Below are positions 54,657 through 63,888 of a stretch of 64,000 nt of DNA, in pieces. Both the position numbers and the translations under genes were made by a program. The stretch's first letter is position 1. Each line of letters begins with the position of its first letter. The notes beneath the pieces were generated by a model. That model was given only the letters and a program-made list of their open reading frames with translations. It searched no databases and had not been told where the DNA came from. The DNA is from CAYUWG01 sp964448285 (GTDB lineage: Bacteria; Bacteroidota; Ignavibacteria; SZUA-365). The stretch covers positions 30,754 through 94,753 of the forward strand of contig CAYUWG010000006.1 in the NCBI GenBank assembly GCA_964448285.1. The letters run 5' to 3'.

Positions 54657-55125
54657 TTCCGAGGCTCCATGTGGTTATACCGCTGTTCCCATGTTACAAT
54701 AACCCTTTCCAATAATCAAGAATCCAGCAGCCAAGTCCTGATCTGACGACAACTCGTACTCGGAGTCATGATCGCCGGTCATAACAAGTCTGTTGTGTCA
54801 AGAATGTTCACCGCACTGTTCTTGGAGGAAATTCCTGCATCTGTTCGCGACTTTGTTTTCCCCATAATTGGCGAAACTACCTTAGATCAAACGAATCGCA
54901 GTGGTTGGCATTCGTCGTGTCGGAAGGAAAGCGCTTATGAGACAGCAGAACATAGAAATATCTACAATCAACCTGATTTAGATGAACGTTGATTCGAAAA
55001 ACACCTCGATTATGCTTGAAAATAAGACTTTCGCAGTGCAAGTTTTGCACTCATTAACGTTTTGTAATGCTTGTCACATGTGTTCATTGGTTAAACTGCC
55101 TCTGTGAAAGTCGGATGACAACGTT
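54657..55125. other. Divergent region between the CBS gene and the chemosensory operon
   Basis: These 469 bases hold the start regions of two divergent transcripts. A 17-base perfect palindrome lies at 55035-55051. A 74-codon frame at 54768 has no ribosome site and no family and is not counted as a gene. Nothing else stands out. Confidence 0.5.
55035..55051. promoter_or_regulatory. Palindromic site upstream of the chemosensory operon
   Basis: AGTGCAA-GTT-TTGCACT is a perfect inverted repeat with 7-base arms, 74 bases before the cheR start. It suits a dimeric regulator; a weak RNA hairpin is the alternative. Confidence 0.45.
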
Positions 55126-56418
55126 TTGAAAGTCGATCACAACATATTCATACAACGATTCTGGACGCAGATAACCTCTGCCTTCGGGCTTTATGCCACG
55201 GTCGCGCGTCACTCGGACATCCTCACTCTTGCACGAGGAAGAGCGAAACAGCAGAACATCCATCCGGACCAGTATATCCAGAAGATCGCTGTTTCCGGTA
55301 TCGAGCCTGATGAGCTTGCATACTGGGCTTCTGAGTTATCCGTGAACGAGACCTATTTCTATCGGAACAGGAACGACTGGGAATTCCTTCGATCTCGGGC
55401 GTTGCCGGATCTGCTAACTTACCGCAAACAGGAACGAACTCTCGCAGTGCTATCGGCTGGATGTTCATCCGGTGAAGAGCCGTTGACAGTTGCGATGATG
55501 CTTGATAAGGAGTTTCCGCAGTTCAGATCATGGAACGTCACTCTTTACGGAGGGGATATCGATAGGAAGCTGCTTGACTTAGCCAGAACGGGCGGACCGT
55601 ACTCGGACAGAAGTATTCGCCATGTCCCTGAAGAATGGCGTCAATCGTATTTCGTTGGAAAGCCGAATGAGTGGTTCATCGCCGATTCTCTCCGCGATTC
55701 CGTCGAGTGGATATACCTCAATCTTAAGCAATACTCTCCGACGGATTCACTGCAACGCTTTCATCTCATCTTCTGTCGGAACGTCCTCATCTATTTCGAA
55801 CGAGAAGACGCCGTGATGATTCTCAGGAAACTGCATGCCGTGCTCGCAACGGGCGGGATATTGATTCTCGGTCATACTGAAGGCGCGCTCGCGCGTGAAG
55901 CTGGTTTTCATCCCGCTTTTGAAAATGGATGTGTCTGCATCCGGAAGCCGGCAATCGCACTCGATGTCGAACCGGCGCAAAGACTCGTTGACGTGAGTGA
56001 CCATCAGTGGCTCTCGGTTGATGAACTCATTCGAAAGGGGAAAGAAGCATTGCAACAAGGACTCCTGGACGATGCGAAGTCGCTCTTCACAGAAGTACTC
56101 CTGCGCGATTCCTCACAGGTGGAAGGCCATTACCATCTTGGGATTCTCTCTCTCCACAAAGAGGAAGTCTCGCAAGCGCTCAGACATTTCGAGGAGGCGA
56201 TTGCACAATCTCAATCCCATCACCTAAGTTACCTGCAGGCAGCTTTAGCGTATCAGAAGTGCGGCATGTACTACTCGGCGCGACGCTATGCTTTTCAACT
56301 CCTCTCCATGCTTGAGTCCCTGGATGAGAACCACATTCTGGATACCGACAACCACGTTACTGTTGGATTCGCACGTATGCTGTGCGAGAGATTTCTTTCA
56401 CGAGACTCAGTTCACTGA
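55126..56418 (+). CDS. cheR: CheR-type methyltransferase with C-terminal TPR repeats
   Basis: The 430-residue protein starts at TTG 55126. An N-terminal helical domain is followed by NETYFYR, LSAGCSSGEEPLTVAMML (SAM site), LYGGDID and FCRNVLIYFE, all typical of CheR. Residues 300-410 carry TPR-like repeats (GLLDDAKSLFTEVLLRD, VEGHYHLGILSLHKEEV, HLSYLQAALAYQKCGM). CheR-TPR proteins, such as WspC and FrzF, belong to chemosensory systems with roles other than swimming. It methylates glutamates of the receptor at 56995. The next gene starts within its stop codon. Confidence 0.9.
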   Translation: MKVDHNIFIQRFWTQITSAFGLYATVARHSDILTLARGRAKQQNIHPDQYIQKIAVSGIEPDELAYWASELSVNETYFYRNRNDWEFLRSRALPDLLTYRKQERTLAVLSAGCSSGEEPLTVAMMLDKEFPQFRSWNVTLYGGDIDRKLLDLARTGGPYSDRSIRHVPEEWRQSYFVGKPNEWFIADSLRDSVEWIYLNLKQYSPTDSLQRFHLIFCRNVLIYFEREDAVMILRKLHAVLATGGILILGHTEGALAREAGFHPAFENGCVCIRKPAIALDVEPAQRLVDVSDHQWLSVDELIRKGKEALQQGLLDDAKSLFTEVLLRDSSQVEGHYHLGILSLHKEEVSQALRHFEEAIAQSQSHHLSYLQAALAYQKCGMYYSARRYAFQLLSMLESLDENHILDTDNHVTVGFARMLCERFLSRDSVH

Positions 56419-57002
56419 TGATGACATCGTCCGCCAACGATAAAACCTACCCATACTCCAACGAATCCGATGCAATTCTTCGGGCGCGCATGGAGCAGTT
56501 GGGTGAGATGTCGCAGGAGAAGGTCGAGACCGAGATTCAGACGTTCATCTCTTTCCGGTCAGGAGGATTTACGTTTGCCGTTCCGAACACGGGCATCCGT
56601 GAAGTTCTCGTTCCGAAAGAAGTCGTTCCAGTGCCTGAAACACCGACGTTCGTGCTGGGGATCACGTCCGTTCGCGGCGAGTTCCTTACCGTTCTCGACC
56701 TGCTGAAAATGCTCGGACAGCAGAATACCGCAGTCGGAAAACATTCGCATCTCCTCGTGTTGGAATCGAAAGCCGGCCGGCTCGGCATCGCAACGGAGGA
56801 CATCCCGCGGCCGCTTACCGCGACCGATGGCGAAGTACGACAGACCGAAGAGTTTGTCCCGCCATGGCTGAAGGACGTCCTGGAAGGCATTCTCGTTTCC
56901 GAAGGCTCCTTCATCGGAGTCCTCTCGCCCGAAAAAATCTTTCGTTATCCACTCGTCACCGCTTTGCTGGAAGAGGATGAGACTGGAGGTTTCTATGAGT
57001 AA
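56418..57002 (+). CDS. cheW: CheW-like coupling protein 1
   Basis: The start ATG at 56418 overlaps the cheR stop (tgATG); a second ATG follows directly. The 194-residue protein has an extra 40 residues at the N-terminus and then the CheW domain (FISFRSGGFTFAVPNTGIRE, FVLGITSVRGEFLTVLDL, LLVLESKAGRLGIATEDI). It should link the receptor to CheA. Its stop overlaps the start of the receptor gene by 8 bases. Confidence 0.92.
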   Translation: MMTSSANDKTYPYSNESDAILRARMEQLGEMSQEKVETEIQTFISFRSGGFTFAVPNTGIREVLVPKEVVPVPETPTFVLGITSVRGEFLTVLDLLKMLGQQNTAVGKHSHLLVLESKAGRLGIATEDIPRPLTATDGEVRQTEEFVPPWLKDVLEGILVSEGSFIGVLSPEKIFRYPLVTALLEEDETGGFYE

Positions 57003-58779
57003 AGCACTATCGATAATCCGGAAATTCCGTTCGACCTTTCTTGTCATCTCGATCACTCCGATCATTCTCTTCGGGGCCGTCTCCTATTTCCTCATCCGCA
57101 CTTCGTCTATTCAGGATAAAGAGCAGGCCCTGTCTGCCTCAATTGAAAGCAAACGCGAGATCATCAATACCTGGCTCGACGAACTGCACGGCAGAAGCTA
57201 TCCCCTGCGATACCTTCCTGAGTATGTGATCTTCCTTCAAACTACCGGATGGAACGAGAGCAGGAGGTCGCGACGCTTCGAACCTTCCATCACCGTCGAT
57301 GCATTGGACCTCGCCGTGAGGAACAAGCTTTCGTCCGTCGTCCAGTTCAATGGAATCTACCTTATCGCCAGCGATGGAGAACTCGCATACTCGTATGCGA
57401 AAGGTCTCAATCCATCGAAACGGAATTTCTCCTCGGACGATTTCTTCGTCCATGGAAAGGAAGGCGAGTTCAGTAGCGATGTGCGCCTTTCACCATTCAC
57501 CGGGAGTATGAGCCTCTTCCTTTCGAATCCGATTCGGAATGAACAGGGTCAGCTCATTGGAGTCTTCGTGATCGAAGCGAGTATCGACAGGCTCGCGAAC
57601 GTGCTCATCAACAGGGCAGAACGCGCCGACGTCGGCGACGTGATGCTTATCGATCAGAATGGGAATCTCATCCTCGACAGCAAAGGTGTTACCGCTCAGG
57701 GGACAATGAAGATTGAATCGGAAGGCTTCCTGAATGCACTGCAGGGGAGAAACAGCGTCGGGACGTTCATGAACGCATCGGGCGTGTCGGTGCTTGGAGC
57801 GTACCTGTGGGTACCGGAAAAACGCTGGGTTCTTGCACTGGAACTTCCCACTGCCGAAGCGCTCCGCACGGCGAACCTGCTTCTCTACGTCAACGTCGTA
57901 CTCATCGTCATCATCACCCTTGTGATCATCGTGCTCGCGCGCTTCTTTGCGAACAAGTTCGCGGAGCCGATAATCTCTATCACGCGGTCGGCTTCGCTCG
58001 TCGCGAACGGCGATTTGCGCGAGAAGGTCGTCATGAATTCCAGTGATGAAGTCGGCGTTCTCGCATCTTCGTTCAACTCCATGGTCGAATCTCTTGCGAA
58101 CATCAACAGGCAGATTCAACACATGTCTGAAAATATCCGCAAGGCAACCTCGGAGATCAATCGTTCGGCAGAGAATCAGGAGCGCGTTTCGATCCAGCAA
58201 TCTTCCGCCGTCAGCGAGACGAGCGCAACGATCGAAGAACTTTCCGTTTCCGCGAAACAGGTCGCGCAATCTGCCCAATCGATCATGAAGCAAGTGGAAG
58301 GCACGGCCGCAAAGATCGTGTATCTCTCACAGCGCGCGCAGGAGATCAATAAGATCAGCACGGTGATCGAAGACGTTGCGCATCAGATTCACCTGCTGTC
58401 GCTCAATGCATCCATCGAGGCGGCGCGGGCTGGCGAGCATGGAAAGGGCTTCGGCGTCGTTGCGGCGGAGATTCGCAAGCTTTCGGAGAAATCGAACAAG
58501 CAAGCAAGCGACATCGCACACATCGTCACCGATATTCAGGATGCGGTTTCGTCGGTCGTCCTCGCAACGGAGCAAGCGGTGAACGGCGTTCGTTCCATCA
58601 CCGTTTCCGTGCAGGAGCAGGATACGGCCACGGATCAGATCGCGATTTCCATGCATGAGATCAATTCCGCAATGAAGGAAACCATCGAAGCCACGAAGCA
58701 CACGCGGCAATCCGTTGAGCAGCTTACCGAGGTGATGAACGACATGAACACCCTCGTGCAACAGTTCAAGATCGATTGA
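56995..58779 (+). CDS. Methyl-accepting chemotaxis protein
   Basis: The 594-residue receptor has a first membrane helix (about residues 15-35), a periplasmic dCACHE-like ligand domain (35-290; YLIASDGELAYSYA, FLSNPIRNEQGQLIGVFVIEA), a second helix (about 295-318), a HAMP domain (321-372) and the MCP signalling domain with the hairpin tip HQIHLLSLNASIEAARAGEH ... GFGVVAAEIRKLSEKS. It is the only receptor in the operon, so the input is one dedicated signal. The start at 56995 overlaps cheW1. Confidence 0.95.
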   Translation: MSKALSIIRKFRSTFLVISITPIILFGAVSYFLIRTSSIQDKEQALSASIESKREIINTWLDELHGRSYPLRYLPEYVIFLQTTGWNESRRSRRFEPSITVDALDLAVRNKLSSVVQFNGIYLIASDGELAYSYAKGLNPSKRNFSSDDFFVHGKEGEFSSDVRLSPFTGSMSLFLSNPIRNEQGQLIGVFVIEASIDRLANVLINRAERADVGDVMLIDQNGNLILDSKGVTAQGTMKIESEGFLNALQGRNSVGTFMNASGVSVLGAYLWVPEKRWVLALELPTAEALRTANLLLYVNVVLIVIITLVIIVLARFFANKFAEPIISITRSASLVANGDLREKVVMNSSDEVGVLASSFNSMVESLANINRQIQHMSENIRKATSEINRSAENQERVSIQQSSAVSETSATIEELSVSAKQVAQSAQSIMKQVEGTAAKIVYLSQRAQEINKISTVIEDVAHQIHLLSLNASIEAARAGEHGKGFGVVAAEIRKLSEKSNKQASDIAHIVTDIQDAVSSVVLATEQAVNGVRSITVSVQEQDTATDQIAISMHEINSAMKETIEATKHTRQSVEQLTEVMNDMNTLVQQFKID

Positions 58780-58796
58780 TCGGTCGGGCAGCTCGC

Positions 58797-61775
58797 ATGT
58801 CTTCCGACCTGATGAAACGATTCTGTGAGGAAGCCCTCGAGCAGCTTCAGGCGCTCTCGAAGGACATTCTCCATTTAGAAAAAGAAGAACAGCCTGCCGT
58901 TCACTTCAACGAAATCCTTCGAAAGCTGCATTCGCTGAAAGGCTCGTCACGCCTCCTCGGGCTGACCGACCTCGGAGATATTTTCCACCTGACCGAAGAC
59001 TTCGTGTCTCTCCTCAGCCACCACGTGGAAAAGCGTGAGCAAGAGTATATCGACATGCTTCTCCACGTTGTCGATACCGTGCAGAACGCCCTCGTCGCAC
59101 TCCATGAAGAAAGAGATCCGCCGGAGTTGAGCGGGTTGCGCATCGGTCTCGATACACTCCAGCGGTCGTTGATGAGTTCGTTGCGCGAGGACTTCGAGTT
59201 GATGGCGTCGTCGGAACCGTCGGTGTTTAAGGTGCTCAATAACCAGCAGAAGGATTCGCTGCTGCTGAACTACGGCCGATACCGCAACCTCGTCGTTCTC
59301 GAATTGTGCTTTCAGCGCGCCGGCTTCGCGGACGACGTGCGGGCGATCCATACGAAGCTGAACGAGCGCGGGCTTCTCATCAGCACGACCGGTTCGCCGC
59401 GCTCCCCCGCGGAAGGCTACGACCTGCGCTTTCAGTTTCTCTTGCTCTCAGAACTCGACCCACCGGATTTGCTGCGTGACCTTTCCGCCTATGCGCCGGA
59501 GTTTCGCATCATCGAACGGGAGACGCAAACCGTTCCCACCCCGACGAAAGAAACGGCTTCGCCAGAGACTTCTGCCCAACCGAAAAAAGAGGAGTTCAGT
59601 TACGACGTCGAGTTTGCGCGCTTGCAAAAGTGGTTTCTCGATGAAGGCGAAGAGAGCCTGAAGAAGCTTTCCACCGAGGCGATGAGTCTCGAACGCTATC
59701 CCGATACGGAAATCATCAATTCCATCTTTCGTTCATTCCATAACCTGAAAGGTTCGAGCGGCAGCTACAAGTTTCCGCACATCGGGAAACTCGCGCACAT
59801 GCTCGAGTCGTTCGTCCAGCCGTTCCGCTCGGACGTGAAAGGCTTCACGGCAACACACGTCAGCAAACTCCTCTATGGAATCGACATGCTCGGGCAGGCG
59901 TTTTCTTTCGCGAGCGAAGGGCGACACGATGAGATTCCCATTCGCGACATGGTGCGCGAGTTGGAAGAAGTTCTCGTTGCACCGCAGGTCGTCGTTCCCG
60001 CACCCGAACCGCAGGAAGCGACGGTCGATGCGAAGCAGGCGGCGATACGCGCACCCGAAAGCATGCGCGTGAACCTCAAGCGCATCGATACGATCGTCAA
60101 CACGGCGATCGAGCTTTCGGTCGCACACCATGCCGAGCATTTTCTCCTTTCACATCTGATGGAAATCATCGAAGATCAACAATCGCTCTTGCATCGATGG
60201 CGAACGATGCGAGACGAGCTTATGAAAATCGTTCCGACGGCCGGTAGCGAAATCAACGCGCTGTTCGAGTCGCCGGAGGAATTGCTCCATGCGCTGACGG
60301 AAAAGATGCAGTCGTTGAGCCGCTATGCGGAAAACAACTTCAGCCTCTGGAAATCCCTTTCATCCTCGCTCGGCCAGGAGGTGCTGCAACTGCAGTTGCA
60401 ACCACTCTCTTCGAACTTCGAGTTGTTCGACCGCGTCATTCGAGACCTTTCCCTTTCGCTGCAGAAGAAGGTATCGATCACCTATTCAGGCGGCACCGTC
60501 GAAGTGGATCGCCGCATCATCGAAGCGTTGAAAGATCCATTCATCCACCTCCTTCGCAATTCCGTTGACCACGGAATCGAAGCGCCCGAAGCACGCGTTG
60601 CCGCGGGGAAACCGGAAATCGGCTCCATCACGATCGAAGCGCGGCAGCTCGGTTTCATGGTGTCGATCAGCATCTCGGATGACGGCGCCGGGATTCGGAA
60701 GTCGGATATCCTTCGCGTCGCGCGAGAGCGCAATCTCGTCTCCGAGGAGCAAGCGACAAACATGTCCGACGCGGAAGTATTTCGATTGATGTTTCGCCCG
60801 GGATTCAGCACGCGTGAACACGTCACGTCCGTCTCCGGTCGCGGCGTCGGGTTGGACGTTGTCATGAACAATGTGCGGCAGTTCGGCGGCGACGTCATCG
60901 TGCAGTCCGAACCCGGCAAGGGCACGACATTCCAGCTCCTCGTTCCAACGACGCTGACGCTCGCGCGTATGCTCATCATCGACGTGGGAAACAGGTTGTT
61001 CACGCTTCCGGTGACGGGCACGGAAAGCATCATTCTCCTTCCGCGCTCTGCGATTCAATCCATGTACGGGCGCATGGTTACGCTGTATCAGGAGAATCTC
61101 ATTCCCGTTCTCGAAATCGAATCGCTCCTCCACCTGCCACGCTCGACCAGAAGAATCCGCAGCGGTTTGATTTTGCGAAAGGGTTCCGGCTTCGTCTGCA
61201 TATCCGTCCCGCACGTTCTCGATGAAACGGAATTGATGACGAAGCCGTTGCCGCCGTTCGTTCGGAAGAATCGTCTGATCACCGGCGCAAACCTCCTTCC
61301 CGATGGACGGATCACGCTCTCGTTGAATCCGCGCTTCCTCACAGAAACGGACGAACGCACGGCGCTCGAAACCGCTCCGCCGGATCAGAAAAAACAACAC
61401 AATGAACTGCTCGTCGTCGATGACTCGCTTATCGCGCGTGAGTTGCTGAAGAACATCCTCACCGCTTCAGGGTACAGCGTCAATCTTGCGCGCGACGGTA
61501 TGGAGGCGTTGCAGCATTTGCGGATGCACGACATCGACCTGATTCTTACCGATATCGATATGCCGGTGATGGACGGCTTTGCATTGACGCAAGCGGTCCG
61601 CTCCGACGAAGATCTCCACGCGATCCCCGTCGTCATGTTCACGTCGAAGGAAAAAGAGGACGTGCGAAAGCGCAGCCAGGAAGCCGGGGTCGATGCCTAT
61701 ATCCAGAAGGGATCGTTCAACCAGAACAACCTTCTTTCCACCGTCGAACGTCTTCTGAGAAAGGAACGTGCATGA
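58797..61775 (+). CDS. cheA: Hybrid CheA kinase with two HPt domains and a receiver
   Basis: I start at ATG 58797; an in-frame TTG lies at 58776. The 992-residue protein has HPt 1 (LRKLHSLKGSSRLLG, H45), a spacer, HPt 2 (FRSFHNLKGSSGSY, H315), a dimerisation and kinase core (LLRNSVDHGIEAPEARV near 586, ISDDGAGI, FRPGFSTRE, GRGVGLDVV), a CheW-like domain and a C-terminal receiver (VVDDSLIARE, TDIDMPVMDG, MFTSKEKED). No CheY-docking P2 domain is seen. A receiver on CheA is typical of alternative-function systems such as Wsp (WspE) and Frz (FrzE). Two HPt sites give the kinase more than one phosphate outlet. Confidence 0.95.
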   Translation: MSSDLMKRFCEEALEQLQALSKDILHLEKEEQPAVHFNEILRKLHSLKGSSRLLGLTDLGDIFHLTEDFVSLLSHHVEKREQEYIDMLLHVVDTVQNALVALHEERDPPELSGLRIGLDTLQRSLMSSLREDFELMASSEPSVFKVLNNQQKDSLLLNYGRYRNLVVLELCFQRAGFADDVRAIHTKLNERGLLISTTGSPRSPAEGYDLRFQFLLLSELDPPDLLRDLSAYAPEFRIIERETQTVPTPTKETASPETSAQPKKEEFSYDVEFARLQKWFLDEGEESLKKLSTEAMSLERYPDTEIINSIFRSFHNLKGSSGSYKFPHIGKLAHMLESFVQPFRSDVKGFTATHVSKLLYGIDMLGQAFSFASEGRHDEIPIRDMVRELEEVLVAPQVVVPAPEPQEATVDAKQAAIRAPESMRVNLKRIDTIVNTAIELSVAHHAEHFLLSHLMEIIEDQQSLLHRWRTMRDELMKIVPTAGSEINALFESPEELLHALTEKMQSLSRYAENNFSLWKSLSSSLGQEVLQLQLQPLSSNFELFDRVIRDLSLSLQKKVSITYSGGTVEVDRRIIEALKDPFIHLLRNSVDHGIEAPEARVAAGKPEIGSITIEARQLGFMVSISISDDGAGIRKSDILRVARERNLVSEEQATNMSDAEVFRLMFRPGFSTREHVTSVSGRGVGLDVVMNNVRQFGGDVIVQSEPGKGTTFQLLVPTTLTLARMLIIDVGNRLFTLPVTGTESIILLPRSAIQSMYGRMVTLYQENLIPVLEIESLLHLPRSTRRIRSGLILRKGSGFVCISVPHVLDETELMTKPLPPFVRKNRLITGANLLPDGRITLSLNPRFLTETDERTALETAPPDQKKQHNELLVVDDSLIARELLKNILTASGYSVNLARDGMEALQHLRMHDIDLILTDIDMPVMDGFALTQAVRSDEDLHAIPVVMFTSKEKEDVRKRSQEAGVDAYIQKGSFNQNNLLSTVERLLRKERA

Positions 61776-62800
61776 AACGCATTCTGATCGTCGATGACTC
61801 CGCCTTCATTCGCGAACAGATCCGCAAGCTTCTGGAAACGGACTCGGAACTTCAGGTTGTCGCCGAAGCGCGCAACGGGGAAGAAGCCGTCCAGCTCGTT
61901 GCCGGCTTGAAACCCGACCTCGTCCTGATGGACGTCGAGATGCCCGTGATGGATGGCATCGTGGCAACGAAGCGCATCATGCAGAATCATCCCACGCCGA
62001 TCGTGATCCACACGAGCTCGACGATCGTGCGCATGAGAAATCTTCCCTTCGAAGCGGTAAAGTCCGGCGCCTTAGACATTCTCGAAAAGGCAGCTGTCTA
62101 TCCACTCGCGGAAGCGGATGCCCGCGCATTTTGTTCACGGATCAAGAACTTAGCGGACGTGCAGGTCTTTCGAAGAACTACAAGCCCGTCATACGATGGT
62201 TCGTTCGAAAGACCCGTTTCCGCGCCACAGGTCGTTCCGAAAGTTCTCGCGATTGCCGCATCGACGGGTGGACCGAAAGCACTCAGTGATTTCTTCACGA
62301 GACTTCCTCCGGTGCTTCCGTTTCCCATTCTGCTCGTTCAGCACATCGGCGCCTCGTTTGTCGAAGGCTTCGCTGAGTGGCTTCAGAGCATGACCGGAAT
62401 GAGAATGAAGATCGCCGAGGAAGGCGAAGCACCAGCCGATAACACCTGTTACATTTCTCCGGGCAATATCCACCTCGCGATAAAACCACCCGGCCTCATC
62501 CATCTCGATTCAAGTCCCCCCGTCAACGCATGCAGGCCAGCCGCGGACATTTTGTTTCGCACAGTATCTCGCGTGTACGGCAGCGCCGCGGTCGGCGTCA
62601 TCATGACGGGTATCGGGCGTGACGGTGCGGAGGGTCTGCGCTCGATGCATTCCGCAGGTGCGTACACGCTCGCACAGAGCGAGGAGAGCTGCACCGTGTT
62701 TGGAATGCCTCGCTCCGCCATCGAATTGAAAGCGGTCTCCCAGGTGGGAGATATCCCCTTCATCACGAACACGATCACGCGGCTTTTCGGAATCAACTGA
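61772..62800 (+). CDS. cheB: CheB receptor methylesterase
   Basis: The 342-residue protein has a receiver domain (LIVDDSAFIRE, VLMDVEMPVMDG with D54) and a methylesterase domain with S164 (AASTGGPKA), H191 (VQHIGASF) and an Asp in TGIGRDGAEG. It removes methyl groups from the receptor when phosphorylated by CheA. It overlaps cheA by 4 bases and the second cheW by 1. Confidence 0.96.
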   Translation: MKRILIVDDSAFIREQIRKLLETDSELQVVAEARNGEEAVQLVAGLKPDLVLMDVEMPVMDGIVATKRIMQNHPTPIVIHTSSTIVRMRNLPFEAVKSGALDILEKAAVYPLAEADARAFCSRIKNLADVQVFRRTTSPSYDGSFERPVSAPQVVPKVLAIAASTGGPKALSDFFTRLPPVLPFPILLVQHIGASFVEGFAEWLQSMTGMRMKIAEEGEAPADNTCYISPGNIHLAIKPPGLIHLDSSPPVNACRPAADILFRTVSRVYGSAAVGVIMTGIGRDGAEGLRSMHSAGAYTLAQSEESCTVFGMPRSAIELKAVSQVGDIPFITNTITRLFGIN

Positions 62801-63288
62801 TGGCACACGAATCCTACATCACGTTCAACGTTTCGAACTATCGCTGTGCGATTCCGGTGGAGGACATCATTCAGATCACCGACGTGGTTGCGTTCCAACC
62901 GGTATCCGGTCTCGCTCATCCGGTTCTCGGCGTGTGCCGATATCGCGAGGAATTCCTCTTCGGATTAGATATGGCGGAAGCGCTCGGCGAACCGCAGCAC
63001 GTGTATGCAGCCACGGCAGCGATGCTGCTCGTCCGCCGCGAAGCCCATCTCTTCGGCGTGCTTTGCGACAGTATCGGAACGGTCATTCTCGGCGAAGTGA
63101 AGGAACCGCATTCGACCGAAGCTGCCAGAACGCATTACTGTATCACCGGTCTTTTTCAACACGAAGATGACATCGTGTATTTGATCGATCCCTGGATGGC
63201 ATTGACGCAAGAACACCGAGCGTTGCTCCGACGCTTCAATGCATTGCATACCTCGCACTCTACGGACTGGATCGGGAACGCCGCATGA
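62800..63288 (+). CDS. cheW: CheW-like coupling protein 2
   Basis: The 162-residue protein is a CheW domain (YITFNVSNYRCAIPVEDI, LAHPVLGVCRYREEFLFGLDM, FGVLCDSIGTVIL) with a less typical GxxxxRG region: GVCRYREEF replaces the usual NLRG. Two CheW proteins per operon are common in Wsp-type systems. It overlaps cheB by one base and the receiver gene by 4 bases. Confidence 0.88.
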   Translation: MAHESYITFNVSNYRCAIPVEDIIQITDVVAFQPVSGLAHPVLGVCRYREEFLFGLDMAEALGEPQHVYAATAAMLLVRREAHLFGVLCDSIGTVILGEVKEPHSTEAARTHYCITGLFQHEDDIVYLIDPWMALTQEHRALLRRFNALHTSHSTDWIGNAA

Positions 63289-63674
63289 ACGAGACGCTCG
63301 ACGTATTGATCATCGACGACATGCCGGAGTTGAGAAAAGTGCTGCGGCTGCTTATCGAACGCACTCTGCGCGCGACCGTCCGCGAAGCCGACGGCGGACT
63401 CTCGGCAATCGAAGCCATCCTGCATCGCGTGCCCGACTTGATCTTTTGCGACTTGCTTATGCCGGAAATGACGGGATTGGAGTTTCTCGCGTTCCTTTCA
63501 AGGCAACCGCAGCTCAAGCAATGCAAAGTCATCGTCCTCACCACCGACGATGACGAGAAAACCCATGAACAAGCAGACGATCTCCACGTCGATGCTTTCC
63601 TGCTGAAGCCATTCAATCCTGACAGCATCATGCAAACGGTTCAGCGCATCGTTCCCAAGGAATATTTTCTTTGA
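63285..63674 (+). CDS. Single-domain response regulator (CheY-like)
   Basis: The 129-residue protein is a receiver domain alone: VLIIDDMPELRKVL (acidic pocket), LIFCDLLMPEMTG (phosphoacceptor D), VIVLTTDDDE and FLLKPFNP (conserved Lys). It should take phosphate from CheA. Where Wsp has a GGDEF output protein, here is a lone receiver, so the output acts by binding to an unknown target, which could be a motor, a pilus or another kinase. Confidence 0.93.
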   Translation: MNETLDVLIIDDMPELRKVLRLLIERTLRATVREADGGLSAIEAILHRVPDLIFCDLLMPEMTGLEFLAFLSRQPQLKQCKVIVLTTDDDEKTHEQADDLHVDAFLLKPFNPDSIMQTVQRIVPKEYFL

Positions 63675-63693
63675 ACAGAGAATGTCGATGGCC

Positions 63694-63800
63694 GGGATTA
63701 CGGACTTGCGATTTCTCGGGATTACGGATTACAGATTACTGATTACGGATTCGCACTCCGCGCCGCATTCTCGTTCCAAACGCTCCATCGGGATTACGGA
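63694..63800 (+). repeat. Cluster of GATTACGGA short repeats
   Basis: GATTACGGA occurs at 63696-63704, 63720-63728, 63741-63749 and 63792-63800, three of them preceded by GG. Related words (GATTTGCGATTTG, GATTACAGATTAC) fill the gaps. The block follows the chemosensory operon and has no coding signal. It looks like a decayed simple repeat. Confidence 0.7.
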
Positions 63801-63888
63801 TTTGTGATTTGCTATTTGCGATTTGGAATTCTTCTCGTTAATCGCTCTGCGTCATTTGCTCGATTGTCGAGCTTCAGAGTCTCGTTTC

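Noticed and set aside
54768..54992. A 74-codon frame in the CBS/cheR divergent region
   Set aside because: No ribosome site, no family, unusual composition.
63694..63800. CRISPR array at the window end
   Set aside because: The repeated unit is only 9-11 bases and spacing is irregular (24, 21 and 51 bases).
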